Positions 1-13,500 of a stretch of DNA of 64,000 nucleotides are shown here, piece after piece; within the stretch, counting starts at the first letter, position 1, and every line of letters starts with the position of its first letter. The notes under the pieces are model-generated. The model searched no databases. It saw nothing but the letters and a program-made list of their open reading frames with translations, and had not been told where the DNA came from. Origin of the DNA: Ciona savignyi (lineage: Eukaryota; Chordata; Ascidiacea; Phlebobranchia; Cionidae); the NCBI GenBank assembly GCA_000149265.1, contig CH003278.1:517551-581550 (forward strand), given 5' to 3'. Made by a program: the position numbers and the translations under genes.

Positions 1-2639
1 TTTTGATTTAATTTGATTAGTCCCTTTGATTTCTGATGGAAAACACATCCTTCGAATGCGTTTGAAATTTTCTCCAAATAATGTACCTATTTAATATATT
101 TTGTTAGACTAACATTCGAAATCAAATTCTAGTGTGTATATATTTCGGTCACTGTGATTTTATGTATAAAAAAGATGTTATTAAGTATATTTCCAAAGCA
201 GAGAATTCCCCAGGGGGAAATTACATACTTTGTATTTGTGAATATTCAGACCATGTCATCTATTATATCAAAATGTTTAAAACTGATTTGGTAATTTCAT
301 TTAGATGAGTAGATACGGAAAATCTGACTTGCCAAACGTTTAAGGGCAAAAGTAAAATAAAAAATAAAATAAACATAACCATTTTTTCTAACTAAACTTT
401 CATTATTGACTATTTAATTTTCTATTTAACGTTAAAAATCAATATTTAAGCTTACTTGACGTAGGCAAGTTATTTGAATATGCAGAAACAAATTGAATGG
501 AAAACTTTAGAACAGTTGCAAGGTCAACAATGTAACACCTTCTTATTTTCGCAGTTCCTATCACCAAGAATAAAACAAAAATGTGTTAGTGTAAAAACCT
601 ATTTTAATTGATTAGCGTTTAAAAACATTAGGCAGAAACAAAACTAAAAAACTTTTATAAAAAGAATCAACATTGTTCTTTAAAAACATTGGTCAAGCGA
701 AATATATGTCCTGACGATCTTTCCTGGTTTTTATTACACCTGACCTTAGTGCAATCCAAATAGGAATATTTTTTCCTAGTAGCTAGCATTAACATTTAAG
801 TTGCACTAAAATGAGCCCGGGGGCAAATCGTATTTTGCGGCAACGTGAGACGCCAGTATACAATCCATATATAAAGCTGATATGCGTGAATATGCATGGT
901 TGATCTTTGTCTATGTATATCAACTTGCACATCTTGGAAAACATGTTTAAACCACTATCAGATCGCGCCTTTTCATTAGTCTACTTCGCCGAAAGGGACG
1001 CTTAAGGTGTTTATTTTCGTTTTATTGAAGAGAGCGCTTATTTTGTGTTGAGTTTAATTAAAGGGACGCTTATTGTGAATATTTATTGTATTTTTGAAAC
1101 AGGTGAACCTTATAATCATATTGTCGACTAGAAGATATTTAGTCAGATTAAAAATTAGGAAAGTTAAGTGACATGTTGCTGAAATATATTGGTATTATTT
1201 TTCCTAAAAGACCCCATGTAAATTCCTGAAAAAATCAAAAATATTACTTAAGGTCCAATTACTGGCAAAAATTGTTTTTAATAAATAATGAGTTCACTTT
1301 AGATTTGTCTGTTAACGTGAGATCGAATTGCGCTTGTTACATGACGTTTACGTTACCCTACAAAAATGCCTTATTTATCAAAATTACTTCAGCAACGTTT
1401 AGAGGCGATTAAACATGGTAATTGTGCTCAAAAGAGCAAACTATGTTACGACAGGTTACGAGATCAATTTAAACTTGCGCAAAATTTTCTTTTGAGATAA
1501 TATAGCCTACCTACATATTTATGCAATAGACTACATAAAAAGCATTTGTTTATTTTATAAATTATTTGGATAATGTATGATATTAACGTGTATTTCAATT
1601 CACTAAAATATTGGCATACTGATATAGTGATTGGAGAGGTAGGGGAATAAACAATTATGGATCAAAAAGAAGTGATACAGACTTTTTGTTCGTCAAATAA
1701 AGGTGGTTGTGTATTTTTGATTTTAATCCAAAAAAAAGTTTTTTTTAGTGACTAGCTCTTTCATACACATAGGAATATTGTATTATAAATTCACCGTAAA
1801 CTGAGATATATTATTATTTTAATAAATATAATATCAGTTTTATTTTACTCTTTTTAAAAATTTAAGGTAAATATTTTCTTTAGATTTAAAAGATATAAAA
1901 AATAAGAATACCTGTCACATTAGCAGTAAACGTAATTATATTCTACAGATTTTCGTAAGATTCCCTGGCGTAATTTATTAAAAATTTGCCGGTGCATATC
2001 TTAAATTACAATCCCAAAATTTAAACGTTTGCCGATTTTTGGATTTAGGTTTTTTAAATTAATTGTGTGTAATGTTAGTATTCTTACCAAACATGTTAAA
2101 AAGATATTAATTGTTTAATAACTTTTAAATGTTGCCAAATTTTAAAGGACAACTTTTAGTTAAACGCAAATCGTCTAAACAAGTTTTCAATTTGGAATAC
2201 ACTTTCAGATATGACCTGTCAATATTAAAACCAAAATTTAAGGCTCTTTCCAGGGAAAATCCCTAGAATCGTAATCACTAGTTAATTACAATATTACTTT
2301 GTGTTATATTTGTGTACACTATTACTCTCTTTTTAATTGTGTACAATGTTAAAACGTTTTTAAAATTTTATTTACTTTGCATAATTCTCCTGATTTTGTA
2401 AGTTTTTATCAAATGCACGATATGGGTCTCGTATGCGTACGTAATCGTCTAGTACGAGTTTTTAAATTGGAATAACTTTTAATTATTAAGTATTTTAAAC
2501 TTAAATAAGATAAAATATATGATATGGGGACTGAGGGTTAGTTGAGACAAAACTGTTAGAATCGGGTCACAACAAGTAGTAATGGACTGCAGCACGGTCT
2601 TGACTTGTTCATATCTAACCAGAATATATACTTTTTAAC

Positions 2640-2830
2640 TAAACATAAAACAAACAGGTATGGTTTGTTAACTCAGAAACCCATTCGCTTGCAGAAACAA
2701 ATTCTGATCATTCAAGTTCTATGACCAAAGGAGCTAAAAACATTTCGGAAAAGTATCAATTTAGTTTTTATTCTCCCAGGAAACAATTTGTTGGGAAAGA
2801 TGGTTTATATATGCAGAAACTAATATTTTT
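2640..2830. repeat. Partial copy of the 5.2-5.6 kb dispersed repeat
   Basis: The motifs GCTTGCAGAAACAAA and GGAAACAATTTGTTG occur in the same order and at similar spacing as in 5305-5490. That indicates a shared ancestral repeat rather than a gene. The strongly diverged sequence suggests an old copy. Confidence 0.35.
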
Positions 2831-4015
2831 GATAATACATCCATTAAAAAAACCTCTGGGAAAGTTAAAAACCAAACTATAACGCATAAATAGACGTTCT
2901 AATTTTGATAAGGTTTGATGCAGTGTTTGTAGCAGCGCTCTTATTTTAAACGGGTGATAACCAGGGTAAGAGAAGGGCTAGTATTTGATTGGGTTATTGC
3001 GCGCAGCGTACAGCCAGTTAAAGCACTGGACACAAGGGGCATAGCTTAGGTAGATATACGGTAAGGTTAAGAGACCGGCTTAGCCAAGCGAGGCGCACCG
3101 AATAATCTCTGATATTATCTAAAATTTACACAGTTTATATAAGGCTTAAAACAGGAAACACATGTTTGTACATGAGACTCGACAGGCGTTTAAACAGAAC
3201 TCGCGGGAAACTGTTCATCAACTGAGCAGCCAAACACAGGAAACCAATTGCAACTTTCCTAGCATAAAATATGGACACATGGTATAACGAATTAATAGTT
3301 AAAATACACAGCAATACAATTATAAATACGTGTGGGATTCCCACACATTAGTGCCTTGGCTACTACTGTACGACAAAGAATGTAAAAAATGCCCTGTGAT
3401 ATACCATAAAAATAGTTCCTACATTTTATGCTTGTTAAGGACACGCCATGTCGCCTCGACTCTGTAAAGAAGGAGTGATAAAATCTAATTAAAACTTTAA
3501 TAATTCTAAAATTGCATCATGAGCTAGATATACAAAAACATCGGTTTCATAGGAATAAAGCTTTTTCACACTATCGCTTGCCAGAATGTTCTATTTTTAA
3601 TTAGCTTTATTGCAATGTTATAGCTTTAGCCAAGGTTGTACCAACTAGAAGAAAGAAAAATGACACTAGAAAATAAATATTTCCCCCTAAATTCGTATTG
3701 CGACAGGTGTGCCGTGTCGATCGGACATATGCAAGAAGAATCGGTCTAATCGAATTCTAAATTGTGGTAAATACCCAAACGGAAAATCGCATAGTCACCA
3801 AAATTCGAAGGAATCTTTAAAAAAATATTATAATTAGTATAATTTTTAACCTGTTTTAATGCAGAAAATATGACCAAATGAATTGTAGTTGGACACACAT
3901 TTAAGAAAAAATACTTTTTTTTAACTGTACATAACAAGAATACATACTGTAAAATGAACCTGTAAAACAAGACATCTTTTTGGTATGAATAAAATATATT
4001 AATTTTGTTGAGGGA

Positions 4016-4090
4016 CCCCGCTTGCATAAATATATATCATACAATATGTGTTCCACAAATGGTTTCTAACCACGCGGTTGACACTTTCTA
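4016..4090. repeat. Partial copy of the 5.2-5.6 kb dispersed repeat
   Basis: The stretch around CATACAATATGTGTTCCAC resembles 5520-5600 over about 75 bases, with scattered substitutions and small gaps. It is probably an old fragment of the same element. Alignment was by eye only. Confidence 0.35.
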
Positions 4091-5225
4091 GTTTCTACGG
4101 GTACTCAGACAATCGTGAGAGTAATCTTTGTAAGTGGAACGTACTAATTGGAAAACTACATATGAAATTTTTTTTTTACATTTGCGAAATGCATAGTGAC
4201 TAACATAAATTCCTAATCGTGAATAAATTTTGCCAGATGTTAGACATTTGCATATTACGGCGAAACAAGTTTCTTATTAATACTGAGAAAGAAGATCTTA
4301 AATTTTGAAAATATTTCTCTTTAAGGGCATGACATACATTGGTATGACATATTGTACGTCCGAAATCAAATGGTTTTCAAATCGGACCGACATTTTAAAT
4401 ATACGGTATAATAAACATGGTCTAGTAATATAAAAAAAATAATTTACCTTTCTAATCAATTATTAATTAATTTTGTCGTAAAACTTTCTCAACCAAATAA
4501 GTTAAAATTGTTGGAACTTTTGTAATTAAGTTTGTATATGTTAAACTACAATTTATAAAACATGTTTTATTGTAATCTATACGATTTTAAAACTGAAAAC
4601 GATCATGTGGTTTAGTTCACTAATCATAATTTAATACCCTATATTTTAAGTATATAAAGTTTGTTTTTATTTAATTTTAATTAAATTAAACAATTTTAAT
4701 TAATAGAGTATTTTAAATCGAACAAAATGAGCTAACCAAGCAGTCGGATTTATTTTCCACGTCGACATTCTTTAATAAGATGATACCGAACGACTCGAAA
4801 GAACAATTTATTCAAACTTTTAAGTAAAGTTGTGGATAAATAACTTCCCCCAAACCGTGAAAAACTAAATCGTGTTTATTTCAGGAATTTAGCTCTCTAT
4901 TTCCCTCAATTAACAACATGCTTTAATTTAAATCACGTGTTGATTATTCGTCCGTTAACATATCCTGTTTACAATATAAATGTAACAAAATACTTCCGGA
5001 AATAAGCTAATATGACGCATTTTGAGTATTTAGACTTAAGAGATTTTGAAATCAGTATAAAAGTGTTATAAACTAAAATAAGGTAGATGTGTTTTTTTAT
5101 CTGAATTGTGGTAAGTACTCCAATGGATTTCACAGTATTCCCAAAATGTGACGTTATATTAAAAATCTTGATCGGCATATTTTTAACAAGCTATTATACA
5201 AGAAATATTATCTTAACGGTTGTAG

Positions 5226-5645
5226 GTGGATACAAATCTAAAAGAAACATGTGTATACAATTCTGAATTCACTATTTTAATTACACAGCAAAAAAAGATA
5301 TTTGGTTTGGTAACTAATGCTTGCGGAAACAAAACTATACCAGTTCCGTCGAACCTTTCTGGAATGTTACATAACATGGACCTTACGTGCACAACTCTGA
5401 CAATAGCATATAATATATTATTTAATGAACAGGAAACAATATCGTTTTCAGGAAGCCATGTGTTTATGCTTGTAGAAATAAATTAGATACTTGGTGTATA
5501 AAATACACAATTTTGGTTAGTAACCACGCTCCCATAAACATATAGCATACAGAATGTGTTTTACAAATAGTGGTGGTTAAACACGTGTTTGGCACTCTCT
5601 TATTTAGGGTATTTCTTTAGGTAATTATTTTGTTTCCTCTAATTG
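5226..5645. repeat. Decayed dispersed repeat, fullest local copy
   Basis: Two sub-blocks recur elsewhere in the window. The block at about 5305-5490 (motifs GCTTGCGGAAACAAA and GGAAACAAT) aligns loosely with 2640-2830. The block at about 5520-5600 (motif CATACAGAATGTGTT) aligns with 4016-4090 (CATACAATATGTGTT). A related short motif, GCTTGCAAAAACAAA, appears near 61900. Identity looks to be around 65-75% by eye, so the copies are old. The family was not identified and no terminal repeats were seen. Confidence 0.4.
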
Positions 5646-5870
5646 GTAAAACAGTGGCTTACACACTTAGATTTCACCAAATGTGATTAAAATTGGAGCG
5701 GCCGTTTAAGTGCTATTCCCGAGAAAGATAAATTTTTGGAAAAAAATACCGCTTTGGTTTTTTACCTCTCAGAGGAATTTCGCCGGATATATCACCCAAA
5801 ATGTTGGTTTTCGCATATCTAGACCATGTTGTGTAACAAATGAAAAAGTTTTATTGCGATTCCATTACCC

Positions 5871-5948
5871 CTTCTGGTAGCCATGCTTGCCAAGCGTAAG
5901 CTTCTGGTAGCCATACTTGCCAAGCACAAGTTATGCTTGCCAAGCGTT
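5871..5948. repeat. 30-bp tandem repeat, about 2.5 units
   Basis: The unit CTTCTGGTAGCCATGCTTGC followed by CAAGCGTAAG begins at 5871 and again at 5901, with a truncated third unit from 5931. The first two units differ at only a few positions, so the duplication is fairly recent. It lies in noncoding DNA. Confidence 0.75.
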
Positions 5949-6172
5949 TGATGAAAAAAATCCACCCAGTGATCTGGCGACCGTACATTCCTGTCACCAG
6001 CGAGGAAAATCAAAATACATTTTCTTCATAATTAAATGAAGCCCATAATAATGCTAAAAAAAAGTTAAAGTGTTTTAAAAGTCTAGGGAGATGCCTAGGG
6101 CAAAAATCTTTATATTTGGCGTTTGGCCATAGCTAGGTCATTATAGCTAGCCATAAACTTTATAATGACTTG

Positions 6173-6472
6173 TCCGTCCGCTTAGCCTGGCGGTTAAGTG
6201 TGTTGCCTTTCAATCGAAAGGTTGCAGGTGCGAAACTGGTCGCTAGCTAGTCGGATGTGTCTTTGTGCAAGGCACTTTACGGACATTGCCTGAACCCAGC
6301 GGATTAATGGGTTATACTTAATTGAAGGAACGTGTAAATCATACACAACACACTACAATAGCTACGGTAACCCGACGGTGGGCGCGAGGGGATCTGACGA
6401 TTGCCCGTGTGTTAACATCCTTTGTTTTTCCTATTCACGGGGATAAACATGAATATCCTATCCTATCCTATT
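6173..6472 (+). mobile_element. tRNA-headed SINE with (TATCC)n tail, near full length
   Basis: The head (about 6185-6245) resembles a tRNA: it has an A-box-like TAGCCTGGCGGTTAAG and a B-box-like GGTTGCAGGTGCGAAAC, as needed for an internal RNA polymerase III promoter. The body contains GGACATTGCCTGAACC, TAACCCGACGGTGGGCGCGA and CACGGGGATAAACATGAATA, shared with more than ten other copies in this window. The 3' end is a short TATCC pentamer array. The layout fits a Ciona composite SINE such as Cics-1, but that name is from memory. Confidence 0.85.
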
Positions 6473-7559
6473 ATTCCTATACTACTCCTTCTGAACGATC
6501 TTGGTCCAACAAAACCCTTGATATCATACTTTTAACGAAACATAGGCTATATTTTCTAAAACTATTTAAAAATAAGTACTTTTAAAATATTTGGTAAGTA
6601 CACTAAAATTTCACACGATTTATTAAAAATTTAGTTTTTTAGTTGGGAGCAACTTTTCTCAGAAATTATTTTCTAATTTTTGAGTTTACGCATCTCTATA
6701 GTCATATAATGCACCATATCAATAAGTTGTGTTACAAATTAATAAAAAAAGAAGAAAAACACGGCGAAGAACTTTTTTTTATTTACAGGTATAAGAAAAG
6801 AATAATTATGTTTTACCCACAAGTTTAATATCATATTTCCTGTGCAAACGCTGAATGATTAATGTGCCAACAAACTTTTGTTCCGATTTATAAAACCACT
6901 TGTATAACGTCTTTCAAACGTTTAACAACAAACGGACAAGTGTCACTTTTAAGATGCAGTATAAGTTTATTAAGAAACCTGACAGGATTTATTAACAGCA
7001 ATCGCCATCTAATATAACAAATACAGTTGAAAATTTTTTGAAATGAATAATACATTGCTGTACAGACACATATAAACAATTAAATAAAGATAAAACTTAG
7101 AAAGTACTGATTTGGAAAACATATAAAATGTGTGTTTTATTAGTAAGATGGTCAATTTTAACCCTTTAGTATACACTGTATTTATACAAACTGAAAGTTT
7201 AATGAAATTATAACACAAATTACATATTCACATTTGTATAGAATTCGGTGAATTCAGAGATTTTTTTTTAATTTTATTTTCTACACATTCCAATGATCTG
7301 TCTAATGCATGAAAACAATATTACCGGTATTTGAAACAACAACGCATTTAAAAAACATAAGACGAGAAAGCAGAAAATTACTCTTGCCAAAATGTCTCAT
7401 TATGAAAAAAACGACTATGGTGGCACACAATTATATGCATTGGTAATCAACATGTTTAAATAAAACTCAAATAATAAAAGTGGTAGTATTTTTTCGTATT
7501 AGTCGACAAACCCTTTAAAACATTTTATAAAATTAAAATCAAAAGCACAAATCAGACTT

Positions 7560-10500
7560 TCAACATGCGTTGCACGTTACAGGACAGAGGCGGCGCATAT
7601 TTACTGAGTGATCGTCATCTGTGCACAGTTGTCGTGTACTCTCACAAGACCTGAACTTATCGACGCATTCTGTCTCTGTGGAAATTTAAAAATATATTTT
7701 TTAAATTAATATGAAAAATAAATCTTATAAGCGAAAACACGAATACGGACAACTTGGTTTAAAAAATTAAAAGCTTGTCTTTTCACTCTAAATGTAAAAT
7801 ATCTTACGAAGGTCTAGATTTTTAGGTTATTGTTTACTCTAGTTGTTAATATTTTACATTTTTATCCTTAGGGACGTTTAACAGACGTTTTGCTGTTTCC
7901 ACTATTATAATTTATTATACTAGTTTGGTTCCAAATATGTTGTCATTTTTTCCATGTGTAGTAGTAAATATGCTATACCGTTATTCCGGTTTTACTTACC
8001 AGCCCTTACGGTTGTTGCTTGTGTGATTGTTGCTTGTTGTGTTGTTGTCATTGTTGTTCTTACTGAAGTCGTTGTTGGCGCAACTGTGATTGATAGGATA
8101 GGATAGAGATTGAATATTCATCTTTATCCCCGTGAATGGGAAAACCAAGGGGGTTAACACACGGGCAATCGTCAGATCACCTCGCGCCCATCGTCGGGTT
8201 ACCGGAGCTATTGCAGTGTGTTGTATATGATAGACACGTTCCTTCAATTTTGTAGAACCCATTTAGCCGCTGGGTTCAGGCAATGTCCGTAAAGTGCTTT
8301 ATCCAAGGACACAACCTACTAGCTACCGACCAGTTTCGCACCTTCAACCTTTCGATTGAAAGGCGACGCACTTAACCGTTAGACCAACGGGCTGGACTGA
8401 TTTGACAACATTGTGAGAAAACTGCCTAAAAACGGTTAACATAATCCGACGGATTAACGGGATTTTAAGAACAGGCGGCGATGATATACAGGTATTTTGT
8501 GGTAAAATGACGATTAACCAAACAATTATAAGAATAAAAATCCCTGTAAGTCATTCGAGGCTAAGCCTAGTGGTGTCATATTAAAAAATGTAGACACGTC
8601 TGAAGCGTGTTAAAACATTTTAAGAACTCTCGGCACATCAAATGTAATGTGATATCAGTGTTGCAATGGATTTGTTATAGGGATAATTTCAAACACTGTG
8701 ACTATGCCTTAAGAGTAGTTATGTCTTAAATGCAAAGAAATTTTCAAACACAGAAATATTTATTAAAACACCCCTTGACAATAGTTAACAAAACTATTGC
8801 AATGCGTTTAAATGATCAATTTGATTATGAAGATAATTAGAGCGACCGAACCGCTCCGCATACATCTGCTGTGCTTATACTGGCTAACCCACATTAAAGC
8901 ATGACGATTCTAACTATACCTGTTGGGTATATGTCATTTGGTGTGCAAAGTCCACATTTCTTTCGGCAGCCACGTCGAGCCGTTTGACTACGTGTGCACA
9001 GAACATTATTGAATCGATTACATATCGTTCCGCGTGCATTTTCACAAATTTGAGGGCCTGTAGAGATAGGGGTGTTTAGGATAAACGCTTACCGGATACA
9101 TTTTCTTTAAAAGTAAAACAAATTTTACCGGATTGAGTCGTAGTGGAGAGAGTAGTGGTTGGGGATCTCGTCGATAGTTCCCCTAAAAATAATGATATAA
9201 GTTTTGGGTACTTATAACAGCACACAGTCACGAAAAAAATAGTTTTAGTCCGTCGTGGGGAAAAAACAATATTTTTTTTAGAAATACACCTAACGTTCTA
9301 CTAACTAGAGATCTGCGATCCTTCCGGACACCGATTACAGGTTACTGGGCAGTTCCGCTGAATTGAAGCTACATCGCACACAGGATGGTTCTCATTGTAA
9401 GTTCGACACAAGGCGCTTTTGTCTCGGCAAATGCTGTCTAAAAATAAAAATCGTCAATTTGGAAACGGTTTTAAAAAAGATTGGCGATTTAAGCAGCCTT
9501 GTTACCACAGCCAAGGTGCTGGAGCTATTGTTGATGGATTTCCCTTTGGAATGGAAACAAGTCTAAAATTATTACTGTTACAAAATGGCACAATATTGAG
9601 ATATTTACTAAAATGACAGTTTATGTGTGTAAATAGGAATGTTGTTATAACTGTATAACGTTTTAAGTTCACATCGTTTGATGTTGTTGGTGCGCTGTAA
9701 TGATTTGACCCTGATTTTAGGTCGGGCAATCCCAAGGTTGTGACGTCAGAACCCGCCTCCTTTATTTATTGCCTCGTTGTTTCTTGTTGTGTTAGTACCG
9801 AACCACTTGATACTGAATCTAATGATATAATTGATACTAAATCTAACGTTACTTACCTGCAAGCTAATGAGTTGGTAAGTTTTATGTTAACCTTTAAGCA
9901 GTGATTTCCAGACGATATTCAATTGTATTTATTTTATTTATAGAAATTCGCCATTAAATAACAGAAAAAGAAATTGCGCGTTTAAACTGATAAAAGACCA
10001 ATATACATTCGCGTTAAAAGACATTAACGCAACCTTAGTGTTATTCTGGGCGAAGTTGCAGGTCGCCCAAAAAGAAGAATCTACAAATGTTGTAGTCAAA
10101 TGCTTTGCTTCTTTTGATGAAGTTTATATTTTTTTCTTCAGTCAAATACAATTTTACCGAAACCAATTTAGTGATCAATCTATCTTCTCAGTAAATTTTG
10201 TGAAATGCCTGTCTAAACTATTGAATACTAGTGTAATAGGTTTTCTTCTATTATTATCAACGTTCACTACTTGTTTACAAAGAAACAATTAGGGGTAAAA
10301 CTTACAGATATATTCAAAATACAAAACAGTGTTGAAATACTAGAGAGTGTCAATTACAGCTATACAAATTAACCAACATTATTTAAAACAACACGTTTTG
10401 ACACTACACGATATGCTGCTGCAATACCAACCTAACCACATTTAATATATCTCTTACCAAATGTATGTCGTTTCTTTCTGAAAGCAAAAATTAGTGGGTT

Positions 10501-13500
10501 CTCGAGATACCAGTTCAAACTTATTAATGTAGGTATACAAAATAATATTACAAATAAACATGATCTGACATCTAAATTTTTCATTCGAATAATTATGTTT
10601 TGTATTTAAGGATTGGCGGAAGGTTGAGTTTATGGGATTTTAGGGGAAATGATTAAAGATGGAGTGTAGGGTGTATGCAGTTTTAGTTTATATTCATATT
10701 CTCTATTTATCCATATGCATGGTATTATTGCATTATAATTAGATGTTATTTTTATATAATGGTGATCGTTTTTGCAGTAAAATGGTATATTAGTCAAGGC
10801 AAGTCCTAAGTTATCCAAAAAAGGATATTGGTTCCAAAATTTAATTATTTTTCTAAATGAATGGGGGGAAAGACCGATAACAACCGTTGCCATGACATTG
10901 TCGGTTTTTATAAGAATTTCGCTGGTATGATTTACCCTAACTTGCCACTGTATATTTGATACATACATATTATACTTAAAGTTGCTATAAAGATATTGTA
11001 TTTTAATTTATAGTTTTAGGTATCCATCTATTTTTATTTTTATATTCAGCTTTGAACTATTAGCTTTGAAGGCTCAAAACGGTACCGGGTCAGCTGTGCC
11101 TTTGGGCAAGTTATTAACGAACAGAACCTTTGGAAAACAAGCATTTATACAACGCACTGCAACAGCTCGAGGTGATCTGACGATTTCTGCCCATGTACGC
11201 GCGTTTTGTCCATTCACCAGAATAAACATGAATATCCCTTCCTTATATCCTATTTTATATTTTCGGGAATATTCTGGCGTCATGTAAAGTAAATCTAGTC
11301 CATTATAATTGTTCTAGTTTAGTTTATAAATCTTTACGATTTCTGCAAAGTAATAATCCAACATACATTTTCAACATTTTTAACCCAATTAAACAACTCG
11401 TTTTTGCACCACAAAATATGTCTGCAGCGAGCGTTACTGGTAAAAAATAAATTAAAAAATAAAGGGAAATCGGGAAATCAATATATAATTACCTGTCTGT
11501 GTGGTGTTGGTTGGGGCTGTAGTAAGTAGCTCCCCTAAAAATAATGGTTTAGTCAAGCATAAATTAAAACAATTTGTCTTAGACAGGATATATCACCCAG
11601 TTTGATGACACATTAGGGTCAATTGTACAAACAGCGAGAATAACTAAACTTTGGTACTTACTGGAGATCTGTGCGCCTTCCGGACACCTATTACAGGTTA
11701 CTGGGCAGTTCCGCTGTACCGTAGCTACTCTGCACACGAAATGATTCTCATTAGTAGTTTCGGCACAGCGCATTTTTGTCTCGGCAAATTCCATCTAAAA
11801 AGGATATTTCGGTATTATAGGGGAATATTGATTTAAAGTTGTACAACTGGCTTGTTGACTCACTTTATACCCACAAATAAATGTAGTGTAGCCATCTTTA
11901 TTTATGGGTTAAACAAAATTACTCATTGTCATTATTTAGTTATATAGTAGGCGCCGCTTAATATGGCCATCTTGCGATCACACCATTTTGGTCATAATAT
12001 CCGAATGGTCATAAAAAAACGAAGACACCATAAGCCACATGAATTCCAAATGTCGGTCAATTAACAGTAAAAGTGGCGGTAAAACTAAGTACTGTACAGA
12101 ACGTAACAATATGTACAAGCGGTAGTAAAGCATAACAAAGTAAATAACAGTACTGTGTAAGTCAATCTACGTCATATCGATGTGACAGTTCGTCATTAAG
12201 ATCCGGTACAGAGCGCACACGCGGCATGCATGGGTACAGAAAACGCACATATTAAAAAGTCGAAGTATGTATCTATTGTAAGCTCGTCAAAATGTCAGAC
12301 AATAGTCGTTGAATTAAAACGGTAGAAGAGTTATACCAAAACATTACAATTCTCCAATGAACTCATGGTGGGCGTAAAGTAATGTGATGTGTTATAACAC
12401 TTCCGCTTTTTTTCAATTTGTGGACAAAATAGGAATAGGCCTATCACATGTACGCTCAGGCACTAACATTACCTGAAGGAGTAGTTGGGGTCAACATTGT
12501 TGTTGGTGGTAAAGTGGTTCTTATTCTCGGTACAATTTCATCTAAAAAAATAAGTTGATACAAAAAAAACAAGTAAAGCCAAGTACCGTAAGCAATTTTT
12601 AATGGACAATATAATTAATAAGTAACATTGTAAAACGCCTCGCTGGGTGTGCTTCTGGCTTGTTTCTTGTTGCCTTTTACGTTTGTATGGCCTCAATTCA
12701 ATAACTGATTTGTTGTTACATATTTTATGCTAAACGTATGAACCTGTTTCAACTGTTCCATCCGGGCAAGTTCCACAGGTAACTGGGCAATTAGTTTTTA
12801 CTATAGGAAACCTGTTGCACCAATGTCGCCTTGATCGATACGCCAGACAGCTGTTGACTGAATCCGCGCATATTGTTTCTGAAAATAAGGGGAAAATCTA
12901 TTTCTTTTTGTTTTTTCTCATATTTTCACTAAAATATTCGTTTAAGCTTTAAGTTGAGCAATTTAGGTCTCCTTAAAATAAACAGCCTACCTTTAAGAAA
13001 AAAAAAGGTTAACTTTTTCCAACTAAACATTACAAATAGTGCCTTAAAGTATTAAAAGGAGCTTTCTTTGAATCCCACAGCAAGGCTGTTTTTACAGAAC
13101 AATAAACTTGGTCTTTAAAATAGTAAAAAATGTGCATTTTTATATACATTTTATGGTAAAAATTTTAAAACATTACTTTTACCTCCAATATTTGGTGTCG
13201 TCGATGCTGCAATTAAAATGCTGATTGTTGATGGTGATGTTATTTCTGTCGTACTTAAACTTATAGGTACTGTGCTGGTTGTCGTTTCCGTTGTATTTAA
13301 TACTGTAGGTATGATGCTTGTAGTCATTTCTGTTGCTGTTGATTGTGTTGCTTCACCATGTCCGCTTATAATATTAAGTGGTAAATTAAAACTTATGGCA
13401 GTTAAAACTTTCCAGGAAAAGACAAATACGCTAATCTCCTAACGGCCGAAGAATATGTTGTACAATTGACCATAGGATAGGATAGGATAGGATATTCATC

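Larger units (their letters stand above)
1..5850. other. AT-rich intergenic region with old dispersed repeats
   Basis: No coding exon with supporting splice sites, domain content or codon pattern was seen on either strand. Short open frames here are scattered and AT-driven. Parts of the stretch are copies of a decayed dispersed repeat, listed separately (about 2640-2830, 4016-4090 and 5226-5645). The GC content is low throughout. Confidence 0.6.

Noticed and set aside
5226-5486. 86-codon open frame on the plus strand
   Set aside because: It coincides with a dispersed repeat whose other copies (about 2640-2830, 4016-4090) are not open, and it has no domain or signal features.
6185-6245. Possible true tRNA gene
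   Set aside because: The head shows A- and B-box-like sequence, but no proper acceptor stem or anticodon arm folds, and it is fused to the SINE body in many copies.
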